Counted from the first letter of the stretch, positions 1-11,906 are shown. The stretch: DNA of 64,000 bases from Euptelea pleiosperma (GCA_035048495.1 CM068547.1:24187913-24251912), one strand, 5' to 3'. The notes: generated by a model from the sequence alone, not told the origin. A program made the numbers and translations.

Positions 1-2904
1 TACCAGGAGGTAGTGCAAATATCGACAATTTTATAGGTGGGTAGTACAAAAATTGCCTAATTAAAATGACCTCTTTTCCATCCCTTTAGATATTTTCTGT
101 GAATCCTTCTTTATTGTACACTTGTGACTGATTACTGCATCAATTGTATGTAATGTCTTGTGCTAATCACATTTCACCCATAGTGTCTTCGGCACCACTT
201 GGAGAAGTAATCCATAGTTGCCAATATGTACAAGTGCTTCTTAGAATAATTAAGGGTGAATGGATACCTAAGTACCGAAAGGCCATAAACATGATGTCAT
301 GTGCAATGATTAGGTGCTTGGTGTATAAATTCACCATGAAATTAGCAAACTTTTGTCGTTTAGCAAAGTCAATACGATTTGAAACCATGGTAGGGCAGTT
401 ATAACGAAAGCATTTTAATTAGTTGCAATTGAAGTTTCACCCTAGTTTTGTGGGCATCACATACTCCTAAATATACTTCTTACATTGCTTTTAGAGATTA
501 TTTTTTAGATAAACATCTTAGAAGGAGTCCATTAAGAGATCTCCAATTAAGATTGTCTTAATGCATTACATATTTTAGAGACATTCTCCTTACTTCTATC
601 CTCAAGTGAGAGTTCGCCATGTTAATTAGAGTTATTCAACGAAGGGTTATCTTCAATCTTCATGTTCTTAAATAGTTATAGTGCTGACTGTAGAAATAAG
701 GTTCTCCTTTCATCATGGTCATGTTAACAATTTTGTCAAATAGAAGAGCTAGAGAGGTTGTAAGATTTGCCAAAACATCAGCCCTCATAGCTAAACCACT
801 TCGAACATGTGAGACATCAATTTTATCAAATTGTGCTATGAAGTGTTTGGCTCTTTTGAAATAGGGTATCAAAGTTTGTCATTTTACGATATAGCTAGGT
901 CCCATGAAGTTATTTTATTACTTTAGAATCGTCGATGATACTTAATTTAGTTATTTAGGATTCAATGGTTAATTCTATTATGGCGATATTATAGCTTCAT
1001 ATCCTATTCTATTGTTTGAATATCTTTTGTTCAGAGCCAAAGAATGTGGGATTATAGCATTGTCCAGTGCGACGAATACAATTCCCTCGTATACATAAAG
1101 AAAGAAAAAAAAAAGCTTTACATGTATCTTAAGGCAAACTCAAGGTTCACTCATAACACTACTCCCTATAGGTGAGGAACATATTTTTTTATTATTAATT
1201 CCTTTTATATGTGAATATCATGTTACATCTACATATGTATTAACATATACAAGACTATGTATATAAGTTTGGTTTTTTCTCTTTAAAGGAAAGACATATA
1301 ACAAAATGATGACATGTACTTTAAATTGCCATAAAAATGAGATAATGTACACAAGTTCTCTAAAGACTGGTAAATCAATAGACTTGTAAATCAATTTCAA
1401 GTCCTCTCTTTATAAGAGGGATAAACATCTATGTACAAAATCAAACCCATAAATATATTAAAAAAATCAATGGATATGTATCTCTTACATGTTATTTACC
1501 ATTGTCTTAATGGAATTAAGGTGATTGCTATGATAAGATAATTAAAGATCGAACCCTACTCATTATATGGTCAAAGGATGAGATCAATATGATCAATTCC
1601 AAGATTTTCAATATAACGATGACACTCAAAATCGGTGGTGAATACACACCCTTCTCTTCTATTCATTCCAGAGCATTCATATCTTTGAGGTGTAAAAGCA
1701 TAGATATGTGAATGAGTTTGAGAAGAAAAAAAGTGAAGAAGTTAGTGGGAAAATGAAGGAATGAACAATTTCATGAAATGTCAGAATTGATGGTTTAGTA
1801 AGGAGTGGTAACCAACATTTGATACGTAGACCCATGTCCTTTCAAAAATAGAAAAGACTGTCATTTTCTAATACGGGATTGATGATGGAAAGGGATTCAT
1901 AGATTGCCTTAAACTTATGGGTATGTTAAAAAATGGTAGAATTCTTCTTTTGGATACTGAGAAAATGTTTCTTAAAGAATGGTCTAGACTCTAGACATCA
2001 TGAGACCCGTAACCCATGACCCCACTCTCCATGGGATATCCAACACTTGTGCCACATCAGCCTAAAGATTTCAAGATACACTCTAAAATCTCCCCCTCAC
2101 TCTCCAAGATAGTGAGAGAAAAATTTCCCATGCAAGTAGAGGGAAAAATTTTAGGCCTTACAGACCCCAATTTTGGGGCCCACTAACCGCATAGATGTTT
2201 AGCCCACCCCTTGGTGAATATGAATACCAAAAATCATATTGATTGATAATTTCTAGTTGTTCAATTAAGTACCCAAAAAATATAAAAAGAAATGCTTGAA
2301 TTCAATGGCCAGAATCAATCCTAAAAAAATACAAAAATCTACAGTTAGAGAAAACCAATCGAGCTGATTTTTGGCAGGTATATCTGCCAAGGGGTGGGCT
2401 AGACATCTACCGGTATATCTGCCAAGGGGAGAGCCCTTTGCATCAACTGCATCCAAAGTCCTATGTATCTAAAATTTTACTGTAAGTAGAGTGAAGGGAA
2501 ACCTTAATTAATTTGCACGTAAAGTACGTGCAAAAAGAATGAAACACATATTAATTTGTGCCTAGGCATGTAAATGGAGAAAGAAAAAAATTTCAATCAC
2601 TTTTCTTCTTTCTCTACTTCCTATGGAACATTCTAACAACTTATATGATTCTTGTATTTCTTTAATGAGTTTGTGAGTTATAAGAAATTAGCTTGTACAC
2701 AACGGGACTTAAGTTTCCCGCTATTTTCATTTTAATATAAGAGCTTATTAAGTATCGTATTATATAGTTTGAGAGCACCAATAGTAGTTGAAATGGAGAA
2801 AAAAAAAGTTTCCTCTAATGTTAAATGAAAATGTGAATGGTTGACTTTAAATTTTTTCCACTTACATACATGTAATAACTAAATTTTTGTCTTCCTAACG
2901 ACAG
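1..2904. other. Intergenic, no gene recognised; also intron side of the phytocyanin acceptor
   Basis: AT-rich sequence with only short, unconvincing open frames. I searched it for the missing first phytocyanin exon (signal peptide followed by a Trp-containing start of the cupredoxin fold) and found none. A segment near 2160-2460 repeats the words 'gcccaccccttgg' and 'atatctgccaagggg' and resembles the repeat seen near 13.9 and 15.2 kb. The last two bases (AG, 2903-2904) form the splice acceptor of the phytocyanin exon. Confidence 0.5.
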
Positions 2905-3302
2905 TGTTTAACTATGCTTCAACACACCAAGTGGACTTGGTGAGTCAGAATGACTATGACACTTGCTTCACTGGCAATGCCCTATTGAACTATATCGATG
3001 AAAATACCGTCATTACCCTTAACGAAGTCGGGCCTATGTACTTCCTATGTCCAACGTCCGGTCACTGTGGGCAAGGGATGAAACTAGCAGTCGATGTTTC
3101 TTCCATGAACAATACGCCAGGTACAACAGCTACGACACCATCTCCTACAACTCCATCTACACCTACTAATAAGACGACTTCACCAACTACACCAAGCAAT
3201 ACGCCAGGAGGTACACCACCCGCAACTTCATCTCTAATCACTCAATCTATGCATTCTACATCCAAGACTGAACTAACTACCCAAGCAATTTGTCAGGATT
3301 AG
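2905..3302 (+). CDS. Phytocyanin (uclacyanin-like) exon 2, C-terminus cut by a MITE
   Basis: This exon encodes the second half of a plastocyanin-like blue copper domain and a Pro/Thr/Ser linker. It opens right after an AG acceptor with a split codon reading (V)FNYASTHQVD, the usual phytocyanin intron site. All four expected type-1 copper positions are visible: His in THQVD, Cys in YFLC, His in SGHC and Met in GQGM. A Cys in DYDTC can pair with the one in SGHC. Met as axial ligand fits the uclacyanin group. A linker of about 55 residues rich in TP, SP and TT follows, like the arabinogalactan-type linkers of cell-surface phytocyanins. No GPI tail is present: the frame stops at 3300-3302, where the TAG is the first three bases of an inserted MITE. 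Exon 1 (signal peptide and N-terminal strands) is not seen within the upstream 2.9 kb, so this is either a gene with a very long intron or, more likely, a broken copy. Family membership is secure; function is doubtful. Confidence 0.85.
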
Positions 3303-3760
3303 TATTTGAAAACTCGATAACTCGACTTGACTCAAAGTCTACCGAGTTGAGTTTACTTGAAGCCTCGAACTTGACCCGAAATAACTCAACTCAAGTAATA
3401 TATTAATATTATATACATATATGAATATCAATATATATAAATATCATATTTTAAAAATTACTATAATATTAATATATATATATATATATATATAAATATG
3501 ATATTTTAAAAAATTTATAAGCACAATATATATGACTGGGTTGAATTTGAGTTGACTCGGCATGTTTTCGAGAAACTTGCTGAGTCAATTCACAACTAAA
3601 TTATAAAATTACGTACTTAGTGCGTTGTTTTTTTTCCAGAAAATGATACACCAAGTCTGTCCTATATTAGATTCAAGTTTTTTTGAGTCAACTCGAAATT
3701 CAACCGAGTCGAGTCAACTCGGTTGAGTTTCGAGTTGACTCGACAAGTTTTAAAACATTG
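3300..3760. mobile_element. hAT-like MITE inserted in the phytocyanin exon
   Basis: A 461-bp element without coding capacity. Its ends are imperfect inverted repeats (left TAGTATTTGAAAAC, right complement CAATGTTTTAAAAC), followed on both sides by many ACTCGACTTGACTC/GAGTTGACTCG words in inverted arrangement. It is flanked by GTCAGGAT (3292-3299) and GTCAAGAT (3761-3768), an 8-bp target duplication with one mismatch, as expected for hAT elements. The middle holds an AT microsatellite (about 3403-3510). The left terminal TAG is read as a stop codon in the phytocyanin frame. Confidence 0.8.
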
Positions 3761-3768
3761 GTCAAGAT

Positions 3769-3825
3769 GTACACCAAAGCACTCCATCTTCACTTCCATC
3801 ACCATTCAATCCCCACCTTTTCTAA
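3769..3825 (+). pseudogene. Displaced C-terminal codons of the phytocyanin
   Basis: Beyond the MITE, sequence in the pre-insertion frame stays open for about 18 codons, is rich in Ser and Pro (contains STPSSLPSP) and ends at TAA 3823-3825. This composition fits the end of the phytocyanin linker, so I read it as the original tail. It has no hydrophobic GPI signal, so the tail was either short or already degraded. Confidence 0.55.
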
Positions 3826-4249
3826 ATAGGTTCAAGCTCGTGTGGTTGCTCAAGAAACTCATTGGGCTCAAGCTTGATCTATTTTGTCTCATTTGTCTTC
3901 TTATATTTATCTTTCATATTCTTTTTGGGTTGTCTAATATGTAAGACTAAAAGACAATGACAAAAGAATTAAATGAGACCTTTGTCTAAGGGGAAACCTT
4001 CAGAGTACTTTGGTTATTCAAATATTCGATGATCGATTCCTATCCTATATATGATTGCCTCATAAGGCATACAAGCTAACTTCATCTGCAAGACTTACTA
4101 TTAGTAATAGAGTCCTATCTTAACCAGTAACGAATTAACATTTATTTCCTAAATCGAAGAAAAATCAAAGCAATCCATAATTGGCATGAATCTCATACAC
4201 GGTCCCCTCCTCCTTGCACGAATACCGCAACTGCCTCCACATCAACCAT
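3826..4249. other. Intergenic, nothing recognised
   Basis: No convincing ORF, repeat end or RNA motif was seen here. Confidence 0.4.
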
Positions 4250-5105
4250 AATTCCATGCACGTATCATTCCTTCCCGTTTCGGATAAGCCTTGACGTCAA
4301 GGCTTAAAATCAGGATATCTCTTTTGAAATTCAAACCATGTCAGCCAAACTGCATCTTCTAGGTATGAATTATACCAATGAACCAACACTTGTGTTACTA
4401 CCCGTTCTTTTTATTGATGATTCTCTAGTCCAAAATAGCTATTGGTTCAAGCTTAAGTCTCAATTTTGCATCCGTAGGTGGTATTGTAGATTGTAGAACA
4501 ACCTTTTCACCAACCTTCTTCTTCAAGCAAGATACATGAAACACCGGGTGGATGTGTGAATCTTCCAGAAGCTATTACTTATATGCCACCTTTTCGACCT
4601 GCTGTAAGACCCAAAGCGGTCCAAAAAACGCTGGTGATAATTGTCGGTTGCTTCGTAATGCCACCTATCTTTGGCAAAAGGGTTGTATACGTAGGTAAAC
4701 AAGATCGCCCTCCTCGAATTCACGATCTATCCTTCTGGCATCAGCAACCTACTTCATTCGATGATGTGTTTAGTGAAGATTCTCTTCGAGTAGTCACATT
4801 ACCATGTCACGATTCTTTAAGCTTTGATCAATGGCTACTACGTTGGATTCCCCCACCACATATGAAGTGTAAGACAAAGGATGTACACTATATATTGCCT
4901 CAAATGGTGTTATCTTAGTGTAAGAATGGAAAGAACCACCACTTGGTTAGAGGTAGTCACTTGGCCCATTCCTTGGGCCGGTCACCTATCATACAACAAA
5001 GATATTGCTCCAAATAATGGTTCACCACCTTAGGTTGACCATCTATATGTGGGTGATAAGCCAAACTCATGCCAAATTTACACTTTGAATAGAAAATAAA
5101 CATTG
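4250..5105 (-). pseudogene. Gypsy (chromovirus-like) integrase C-terminal fragment
   Basis: On the minus strand, from about 5105 down, the translation contains GMSLAYHPHIDGQPKVVN and LEQYLCCMIGDRPKEWAK. These match the integrase-core segment around the catalytic Glu of plant Gypsy elements (usual form AYHPQTDGQTEVVNR), but the Glu has become Lys. Several stops and frameshifts follow. Further down the same strand come a 'prime-end' segment (HPPGVSCILLEEE, KLEPIAILD in other frames) and VLVHWYNSYLEDAVWL, which resembles the C-terminal 'VLVQW...EDATWE' motif near the chromodomain of Tekay/Reina-type chromoviruses. Only this end of pol remains, and the right side abuts a Copia fragment on the other strand. 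Clearly dead. Confidence 0.75.
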
Positions 5106-5111
5106 CCAGCG

Positions 5112-6002
5112 TTATTTCATAGAGATTTAGAGGAAGATATCTATATGCACCAACCTGAGAGGTACATGGTAACTGTGAAAGAAGATTATGTCTGCAAGTT
5201 GAAGAAATCTTCATATAGCCTTAAGTAGTTGCCATGGTAGTGGTACAAGAGATTTGATACGTTCATGATACGACAGTGGTATACTAGGAGTGATTACGAT
5301 AGTTGTGTTTACTTCAAAAAGATTCATGATGGATCCCTTGTGTATTTATTGCTTTATGTCGATGTTATGCTTATTGTTGCTAGAAGTATGTCAAAGATCA
5401 ACAAGTTAAAATTTCACTCTCATAGGGAATTTGATATGAAGGACTTAAGTCAAACGAAGAGATTTACGGGCATGGGAATTGATAGAGAAAGACATAAGGG
5501 CAAATTGTGTTTGACGCAATAAAAGTACCTTGAAAAGGTAATTAACAGATTTGAGATGGGAAACTGCAATGTAGTTGGTACTCCATTAGTCGCACACTTC
5601 AGACTCTCAGCATTAGCCTCCTAGTATACAGTTCCTTATGCGAATATGATTGCCAGTTTGATGTCTACCATGGTATGCACCCTGCTAAAGATGTCTTACG
5701 CAGTTAGTATGGTTAGCAGGTATATGTCTAATCTAGGGAAGGACCACCGGCGGGTAATGAAGTGGTTGTTACACTGTGGATGTAGGATTTATTTTTTAGA
5801 TAGATGGAGATTCTAAAGATCATGTTGTAGATCCACGATGGGGTATGTGTTTACTATGGCCAATTGTCCTATGAGTTGGAGATCTATGTTGTAGCCAACG
5901 ATAACTTTATCAGTTAGAGAGGCAGATTACACGGCGGTGACTAAGGTCGTAGAAGAGGCTTTATGGTTATGGGGTTTAGTTGTAACTTGGGGGTTATGCA
6001 AG
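5112..6002 (+). pseudogene. Copia-3 reverse transcriptase/RNase H, 5' part (decayed)
   Basis: The frame reads DLEEDIYMHQPE, then CKLKKSSYSLK, WYKRFDTFM, YDSCVYFKK and LLLYVDVMLIVA, then KYLEKVINRFEM and, near 5930, READYTAVTKVVEEALWL. These are the ordered Copia landmarks of RT (normally LHGDLEEEIYM, LKKSLYGLKQ, YVDD) and RNase H (AEAEY). The YVDD active site reads YVDV, and several in-frame stops are present. The 5' end is cut against the minus-strand Gypsy fragment. The 3' end is interrupted by the insertion at 6008; the remaining pol codons lie at 11907-12110 in the same frame. Confidence 0.85.
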
Positions 6003-6007
6003 AGAGT

Positions 6008-6543
6008 TGTTGATGGAAATTTGGCGCTAGAGGTTTGCACCCTCCTGTTATGTCCATTGAGAGGCCTCTAGGCCTAATAGATCCATTAACGGTCTTGATT
6101 TGAAGAATATGGATTCTATCGAAGTCCGCAATGTAGGACCGGATTTACATCAAAGGGAGAGGAGGGAGAGAGAAACAAGCTACAAAGAACACTAACTAAT
6201 GATAGAAATTAGGAATTAAAAGATGAAAAATAAAAGTATTTTCCATTAAATCATTCTTCTCTCTCCCAAAGTGGGAGAGAGAAGTCTAAAACTCTCTCCT
6301 TTTTTCGTTACAAGTCCATCCCTTTTTTGTAAATCTCCCAAAGTAATAAAAATAGTCTCCTATTTCCTATGAGCCCACCCCTATATGTAATATATTTCTT
6401 TTCCTTTTTTACCAAACAGTCTCCAAACCTTTTAAATTTACAAAATGCCACTCTCTTCTAAAGAAATTATTAAAAATCCCCCAAATAAGAAAAAGCATGT
6501 CAAATAGTCCCTTGATGTGTCGGTCCACATTTAACTGCTAACA
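6008..6543. repeat. Left LTR of the 6008-11901 element
   Basis: Starts TGTTGATGGAAATTTGG and ends TGCTAACA. It shares long near-identical blocks with 11377-11901, including 'ggcctctaggcctaatag' and the Pu/Py-rich stretch around a 'gggagagagaaacaagct' motif. Confidence 0.8.
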
Positions 6544-7164
6544 ATAAAGTTCCCTCTCCGAATGCATGCCAAGGTGGTACACCAAATGCGCTCAACGAAA
6601 CAATGACATAATGGATGTGAGTGTCCAATCAGCCCCAAAGTCTGGAATGTGTGATGATAATGCTACTCGAACAAGGCACGATCGATATCCAAACATCAAC
6701 TCCCAAATATGGATGAAACGTTTCTAAAGACCTCGCAAAAACCACAGGGCAATTTTTTGCGCTTCTCAATGCTTGATGCGTAAGCCAAAATATCAAAATC
6801 TCTATTTCGAATGATGTAACCAGTAGCATATAATTACAAATAAAGATAGCTATTATGCTCGTAAAATGACAACATAATCCAACGCATAAGGACTTAGGGA
6901 TATCTAATGTGTGAAGAATGAAAGTGAATGATGAATGTGTGCACAAATAGAAGTGTGCAACACATGTGAAAATGTGCAACAAAATATGTAAAAGGCACAC
7001 CATAAGGAACATCTTCTTCTTTTTAATCCCTTCAATTCTATTTTTATGATTTTTTAGAATTTTGTGGGATTTTTTCTGATTTTTTGATATTTTTTCAGAA
7101 TTTTTTAGGGGGAATACATAAAAAAGGAAAAGAAAAAAGAAAATATTTTTCTATTTTGTTTTTG

Positions 7165-7300
7165 AATTAGTTCGGTTCGATTCGGATCCAGTTCGCTTTA
7201 GATCTGGTTCAGTTCAATCCTGGTTCGATGTCGGTCCGGTTGGTTCAGATCTAGTTCGGTCCGAACCTAGTTCGATTCGGGTCCGATTTAGGTTTGGGAT
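7165..7300. repeat. GTTCGGTTCGATTCGG-type minisatellite
   Basis: Degenerate repeats of GGTTC/GATTCGG words, similar in style to the internal sequence of hAT MITEs such as the one at 52192. No terminal repeats could be fixed here. Confidence 0.5.
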
Positions 7301-7725
7301 GGGGTTGGGATAGGCCTATTCGATTCAGAAAAGGCCTGCTTCGGTTTTGTATTGGGGTGACTCAGTTTCGGGATAAAAGGGGTAGGTGGCATGGGCAGAG
7401 GTTAGGTGGCATGGGGGTAAGTTGGTTGGCTTTGGAGGGGTATACATGGCATCCCCATATGAGAGGGTATGTGGCAGACCCCATGTGAAGGGGTATGTGG
7501 CAGCCTTGCATAGCTAGGATAGGTTGCTATGAATCAACGGCTTGGATCGACAAAACATGGCAGCCCCCATGTAGGTACAATTCTCCTTCACATGCTCCCA
7601 TTGTTTGGGTGGCAAATTTCCCTCCAAAATCTCCTCCAATCGGACATGGCGCTGATGTGGCGAGCTTCACATGGGGAAGCATGTGAAAAGCACATGGGCT
7701 TTGTTGATGTGGCGGAAAGATATTT

Positions 7726-9227
7726 TGTAAAGAATAATTTCATATTCTAGTTTGGCAAAGATACCGTGTGATACAAAACATTCTTGTAACCATTCCTACG
7801 AGCACCAGTGTAGCGTTGAAGATGTTGTCGTACGCATACTTCACCGACTACATGAAGACTAAAAGATAAAGACAACAAGAATAAACGGTAGACGACAAGA
7901 GTCATCTGAGTAACTGCCAATTTGTCCATTAAAGAAGGTAAGTGACTTAGTGACTATGGGAATATGTTTTAAATGAATAAAACATAATGGTCAAACCTAG
8001 TCAGAGGACAGATCTGAGTCTAGTCAAGATTTTGACTATAGGGGTATGTCCAATCGATTGGATCTTCCTGATCAATCGATTGGACCCTACGGAACAATAA
8101 CATTTTCAAAGTTCGATCGATTGGACTTTCCTGATCAATCGATTGGACTCTACGGACAGAACTCATTCTGAGTCCGATTGATTGGATCTTCTTGATCAAT
8201 CGATTGGACACTACAAAACATAAACTTTAAAAGAGTCTGATCGATTGGACCCTTGGTACAATCGATTAGATTTACGAAGGAAAATCCATCCGTACTGGGC
8301 CAATCGATTGGACAGTGCGCAAATAAGTTTTTTCATATCCGAAATTCAAGGTTCCACATTCCCTACCTCTCTTATGACTCAAGGCTACGAAACTCTATAA
8401 ATATAACCCTTCTATGGACTTACAGATTACACATTAACACTTAGAAGAGAGAGTTTTATTTATTAAGAGTTGTCCATTTGAAGAAGGAAAGTTCAAAGCT
8501 TCATTACTACTTTTTGGGAGCTTTTCTCTTCTCTTTGATCATAGCTTAGTGCTCGATCTCTACTTAGCTTAGGCTTTCCACGTAGAATCTCAAAACCTAG
8601 CAAGTCTGAGAGTACCAGTGCGTCTCAACACTATTTGATCAACTTGGGATTCAGGGTGTACTGAATCCTTCAGCTTCAGTAGAGACTAGAGTGCTGAGAA
8701 TTAAGATCGGGGAGTACTAAACAAAGGTAGGTTTGGGGAGTACCAAGCTGAGCAAGCGGACAAGGCTTCTTGATTGGGAGGGCGCGGGTGAATCGTAGGA
8801 TTGATTCATAGGATGTGGACGCATCGATAGTGGGCCTTAGCTAAGGTTGGACGCTGCATTTGCAACGATGCTGCGTATGTAACTTATGTTTCGTTTAACT
8901 TTCCTGTTAATGATACTTTCTGTTTCGACGTGGTCCTATGGTTTTCCTTGGCTAAGGTTTCCACGTAAAAAGTTCTTTATCTTTTGGATGTTTGATTGTT
9001 GTTCTGCTAATTGTATTGATTAAATCAAATGACGAAAAGACAATATACCAAGACGTATATTTGATTTGAGTCTATTGAGATAATAATTTTATCAATCAAT
9101 CAAGGCATACGAGTTTATCACCTTACCTTGACCAGTAAACATGTGATAGGTTAGATTAATTTTTGAATACCTAATCACCCACCTTCTTGGTATTCTTTAG
9201 TAAAAGAGAACGGACTGGTTATTTTCA
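7726..9227 (+). mobile_element. Solo LTR, family B (copy B1)
   Basis: Starts TGTAAAGAATAATTTCATATTC and ends GGACTGGTTATTTTCA, matching the termini of B copies at 29699 and 61083. The flanks are TATTT and TATAT (one mismatch). A U3-like part holds about nine copies of an (C)CAATCGATTGG palindrome (8040-8315). A TATA box CTATAAATA lies at 8394-8402, and a 3' part ends with the conserved 'gtatattgagttaaagagaacgg'-like tail. There is no internal domain, so recombination between LTRs probably removed the body. Confidence 0.8.
8394..8402 (+). promoter_or_regulatory. TATA box of family B LTR promoter
   Basis: CTATAAATA stands about 80 bp downstream of the last CAATCGATTG palindrome. The equivalent TATA is kept in the other B copies: about 27180-27195 (minus), 30466-30476 (plus), 33845-33860 (minus) and 61922-61931 (minus). 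Its conserved place in all copies supports a real Pol II promoter in the LTR. Confidence 0.65.
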
Positions 9228-10279
9228 TATATTTGGTGTTTAAAGACTCTTGTACCCCTCTCTTTTCATCAGATTTGAAAGAATATTCCACCCAAGTTGC
9301 TAAAATTTCTTCCACCCGTACCAACTTTGGCAAGATACTACAGGCCCCACCAACATCAGACGATTGCCAAACTTTACAGGAAGATTCACTAGTGGATGAA
9401 GAACACACCCACAGCACTGCCACCTTCACCGAATCTGGCCAAAGTCTGTCAGAATCCGGTCACAAATATAGCAAAAAATACTTGTTTTTGAGTTGGTTTT
9501 TTCTTCTAAAGACACCAACTTTGCCAGACGTTTGCGAGTTCTACCAATGTTGGATCGTCCCCCAACTCAAGTATGTTGTATCATGATGTGTAGAGAACAT
9601 GTGGGGGAAAAATATCCGATCTATCCCACACAAACTTCGAGGTTAAAATGATTCGTATCTCGAGGTTGATCTATCGACTCCGGAGCTATAGGATCAGTGC
9701 TCCTCCTTGCTACAATTGATAGGATAATTTCTCTGAGGATGAAGGTGGTGTACCTGTTGATAACACTCCGACGCTCAAGTCAGTATAGGATGTTTTTACA
9801 GGTAGTACACAGAGTTTAAAGGAATGTAGGGATTTGTCAATTCTGGATCGGGAGATCAAGATCCTTTTCTTAGTTCTGAATGTAATATATTTATAGATTC
9901 ATAAATGGCATGACTTATCCTCCATGCGTCCACTTTCCATTGATTAGATCTGATCTAGGAAGAATCTGTTTGATACAACCTCTTCTTGTTGGATCTGAAC
10001 TTCTCTCATTCAGTTAGATCTTGAACAGCTGAGGTGATAGCTTACGTAGCAGATATTTGAATGAAAGAAAGTGACGAGAATATATTAATGATCAGATTCA
10101 TTGCCAAGTCACATTCGCGTACGTGTAGATGCTAACGTGTAATTAATCAATTGGTTTAGGATACTTATCTGTTTGGTAGATTTTGATGTTGTTACTTGCC
10201 AGGAGAGGAAGAAAGCTACATCCGTTAAGTGTAATAAAGAACTTGTCGGGATAGGTAGAATGCCATGACTGGCAAGTAT

Positions 10280-10530
10280 AATGGACTTAACGAGAAGAGT
10301 TGATTGTCTTACTCGTAAAGTATAAAAATGATGGACTTAACGAGAAGAGTTGATTGTTTTATCCGTCAAGAATACAATGAAGGACTTAACGGGAAGAGTT
10401 GATTGTCTTACCCATCAAGTATATAATGAAGGATTTAACAGGAAGAGTTGATTGTCTTACTCGTCAAATAAAAAAATGAAAGATTTAACAGGAAGAGTTG
10501 ATTATCTTGCCCGTCTAGTTTTAGAGTAAT
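10280..10530. repeat. Five 50-bp tandem repeats
   Basis: Units start near 10280, 10330, 10379, 10430 and 10481. Each reads roughly 'ggacttaacgagaagagtt' followed by 'gattgtcttactcgt'. They diverge gradually, and a partial unit continues to about 10560. Confidence 0.85.
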
Positions 10531-11376
10531 TATGGGAAGGGTTGAATGCCTTGACTCGTAGTATTTGAATAACTTGTCAGGAAGGATTGATAGCTCTAAC
10601 CAAAAAATTCATTGCTGAACTTAATGCTTGTTATTACTAACCTTCATCGGGATGTACTTCCTCAGACTGCTTATAGGACATGTGTCACCATCTGATGTGC
10701 CTGGTGTGCTCCTGGAAAGTTGATACCAGTCTCTGGCGAGTCTCGTTGCTTCATTTATGTACACAGACCTCGAGATGACAGATGTCAATCTTTGATATTT
10801 CACACATGTTATGCCAGTGACACATGTAATTATCCCATAGGTTAAAAAATACAGTACCCACAAAAAACATCCACGAATCTGCCTTTACCAGATCACGCCA
10901 ACATTAGTCGGAATTCTGCAACTTATAGTGCCCATAAACCATTTTTGTTGCAATGTTCCTGATTTTTTTTTCACAATCGTACCTCTTTTGCGAAATTAAC
11001 ATGGATGATCTATCCGTTAGATCTCCACCAAAATTTGGGAGAATGATCCTAGAGGATTAGAGAAAACATCTATACGAGTATCATCGCCGGAACTGATCTG
11101 AGTTGGTCGGAATAGGACAAGTAATACAGCAAAATAACCATTTCTACAATTTTTTCTCCTTTCATCTGAACCCACTACGACAACTTGTTGTGAGGGCCTA
11201 CCGACCTTAGATGGCCATGAAACTTATGGAGAATGGTCCCCATGAGTGATGAACACTCCGACATGCCCCATACTCGTCGGAAGTGACTAGAGGAGGTCGA
11301 AAAAAGTCAAAACTCACCAAAAACCATAAAAGGACCCTACAGTAGAAGGATTGTTCCCGTCGCTATGGCGCCATAT

Positions 11377-11901
11377 TATTGAGGGAAATTTGGTGCTAGA
11401 GCTTTGAACCCTCCCGATCTATATACCGAAAGGCCTCTAGGCCTAATAGATCCATCAACGGTTTTGATTCGAAGATCAATCGATGAAGAACACGGATTCT
11501 ATCGAAGTCCGCAATGTAGGCTCGGATTTACATCAAAGGGGAGAAGGGAGAGAGAAACAAGCTATAAAGAAAACTAACTAATAATGGAAATTAGGATTTA
11601 AAAGATGAAAAATAAAGTATTTTCCATTAAATCATTCTTTGTCCAAAACTCTCTCCTTTTTTCGTTACAAGTCCATCCCCTTTTTGTAAATCTCTCAAAA
11701 TAATAGAAAAGGCCTCCTATTTCCTATGAGCCCACCCCTATATATAATATATTTCTTTTCCCTTTTTACCAAACAGTCTCCAGACCTTTTCAATTTACAA
11801 AATGCCCCTCTCTTCTAAAAAAACTATAAAAAAAATCCCCAAATAAGAAAAAGCATGCCAAATAGTCCCTCAATGTGTTGGTCCACATTTCATTGCTAAC
11901 G
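11377..11901. repeat. Right LTR of the 6008-11901 element
   Basis: Near-identical in long blocks to 6008-6543. The terminal dinucleotides have decayed (TATTG... instead of TGTTG..., ...CTAACG instead of ...CTAACA), yet the AGAGT duplication follows directly. Confidence 0.8.
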
Positions 11902-11906
11902 AGAGT

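Larger units (their letters stand above)
6008..11901. mobile_element. Pol-less LTR element inserted in Copia-3
   Basis: Two direct repeats of about 530 bp bound this element (6008-6543 and 11377-11901). It is flanked by perfect AGAGT duplications at 6003-6007 and 11902-11906. The interior carries no recognisable gag or pol, so it looks non-autonomous (LARD-like). It contains a GTTC-rich minisatellite (7165-7300), a complete family B solo LTR (7726-9227) and a 50-bp tandem array (10280-10530). Short frames such as 6629-7012 (minus) and 9233-9586 (plus) have no family motif. No canonical primer-binding site follows the left LTR, so the lineage stays undetermined. Confidence 0.75.

Noticed and set aside
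6629..7012. 127-codon hydrophobic frame on the minus strand
   Set aside because: Inside the pol-less LTR element. Hydrophobicity comes from AT-rich composition; no family motif and no support from neighbouring copies.
7165..7300. Possible tRNA T-loops (GGTTCGATTC)
   Set aside because: The word is repeated many times as GTTCGGTTC filler, without acceptor stem, D-arm or anticodon arm in proper spacing.
9233..9586. 117-codon plus-strand frame next to B1
   Set aside because: Its start sits on the B1 insertion junction and the sequence shows no domain; most likely chance.
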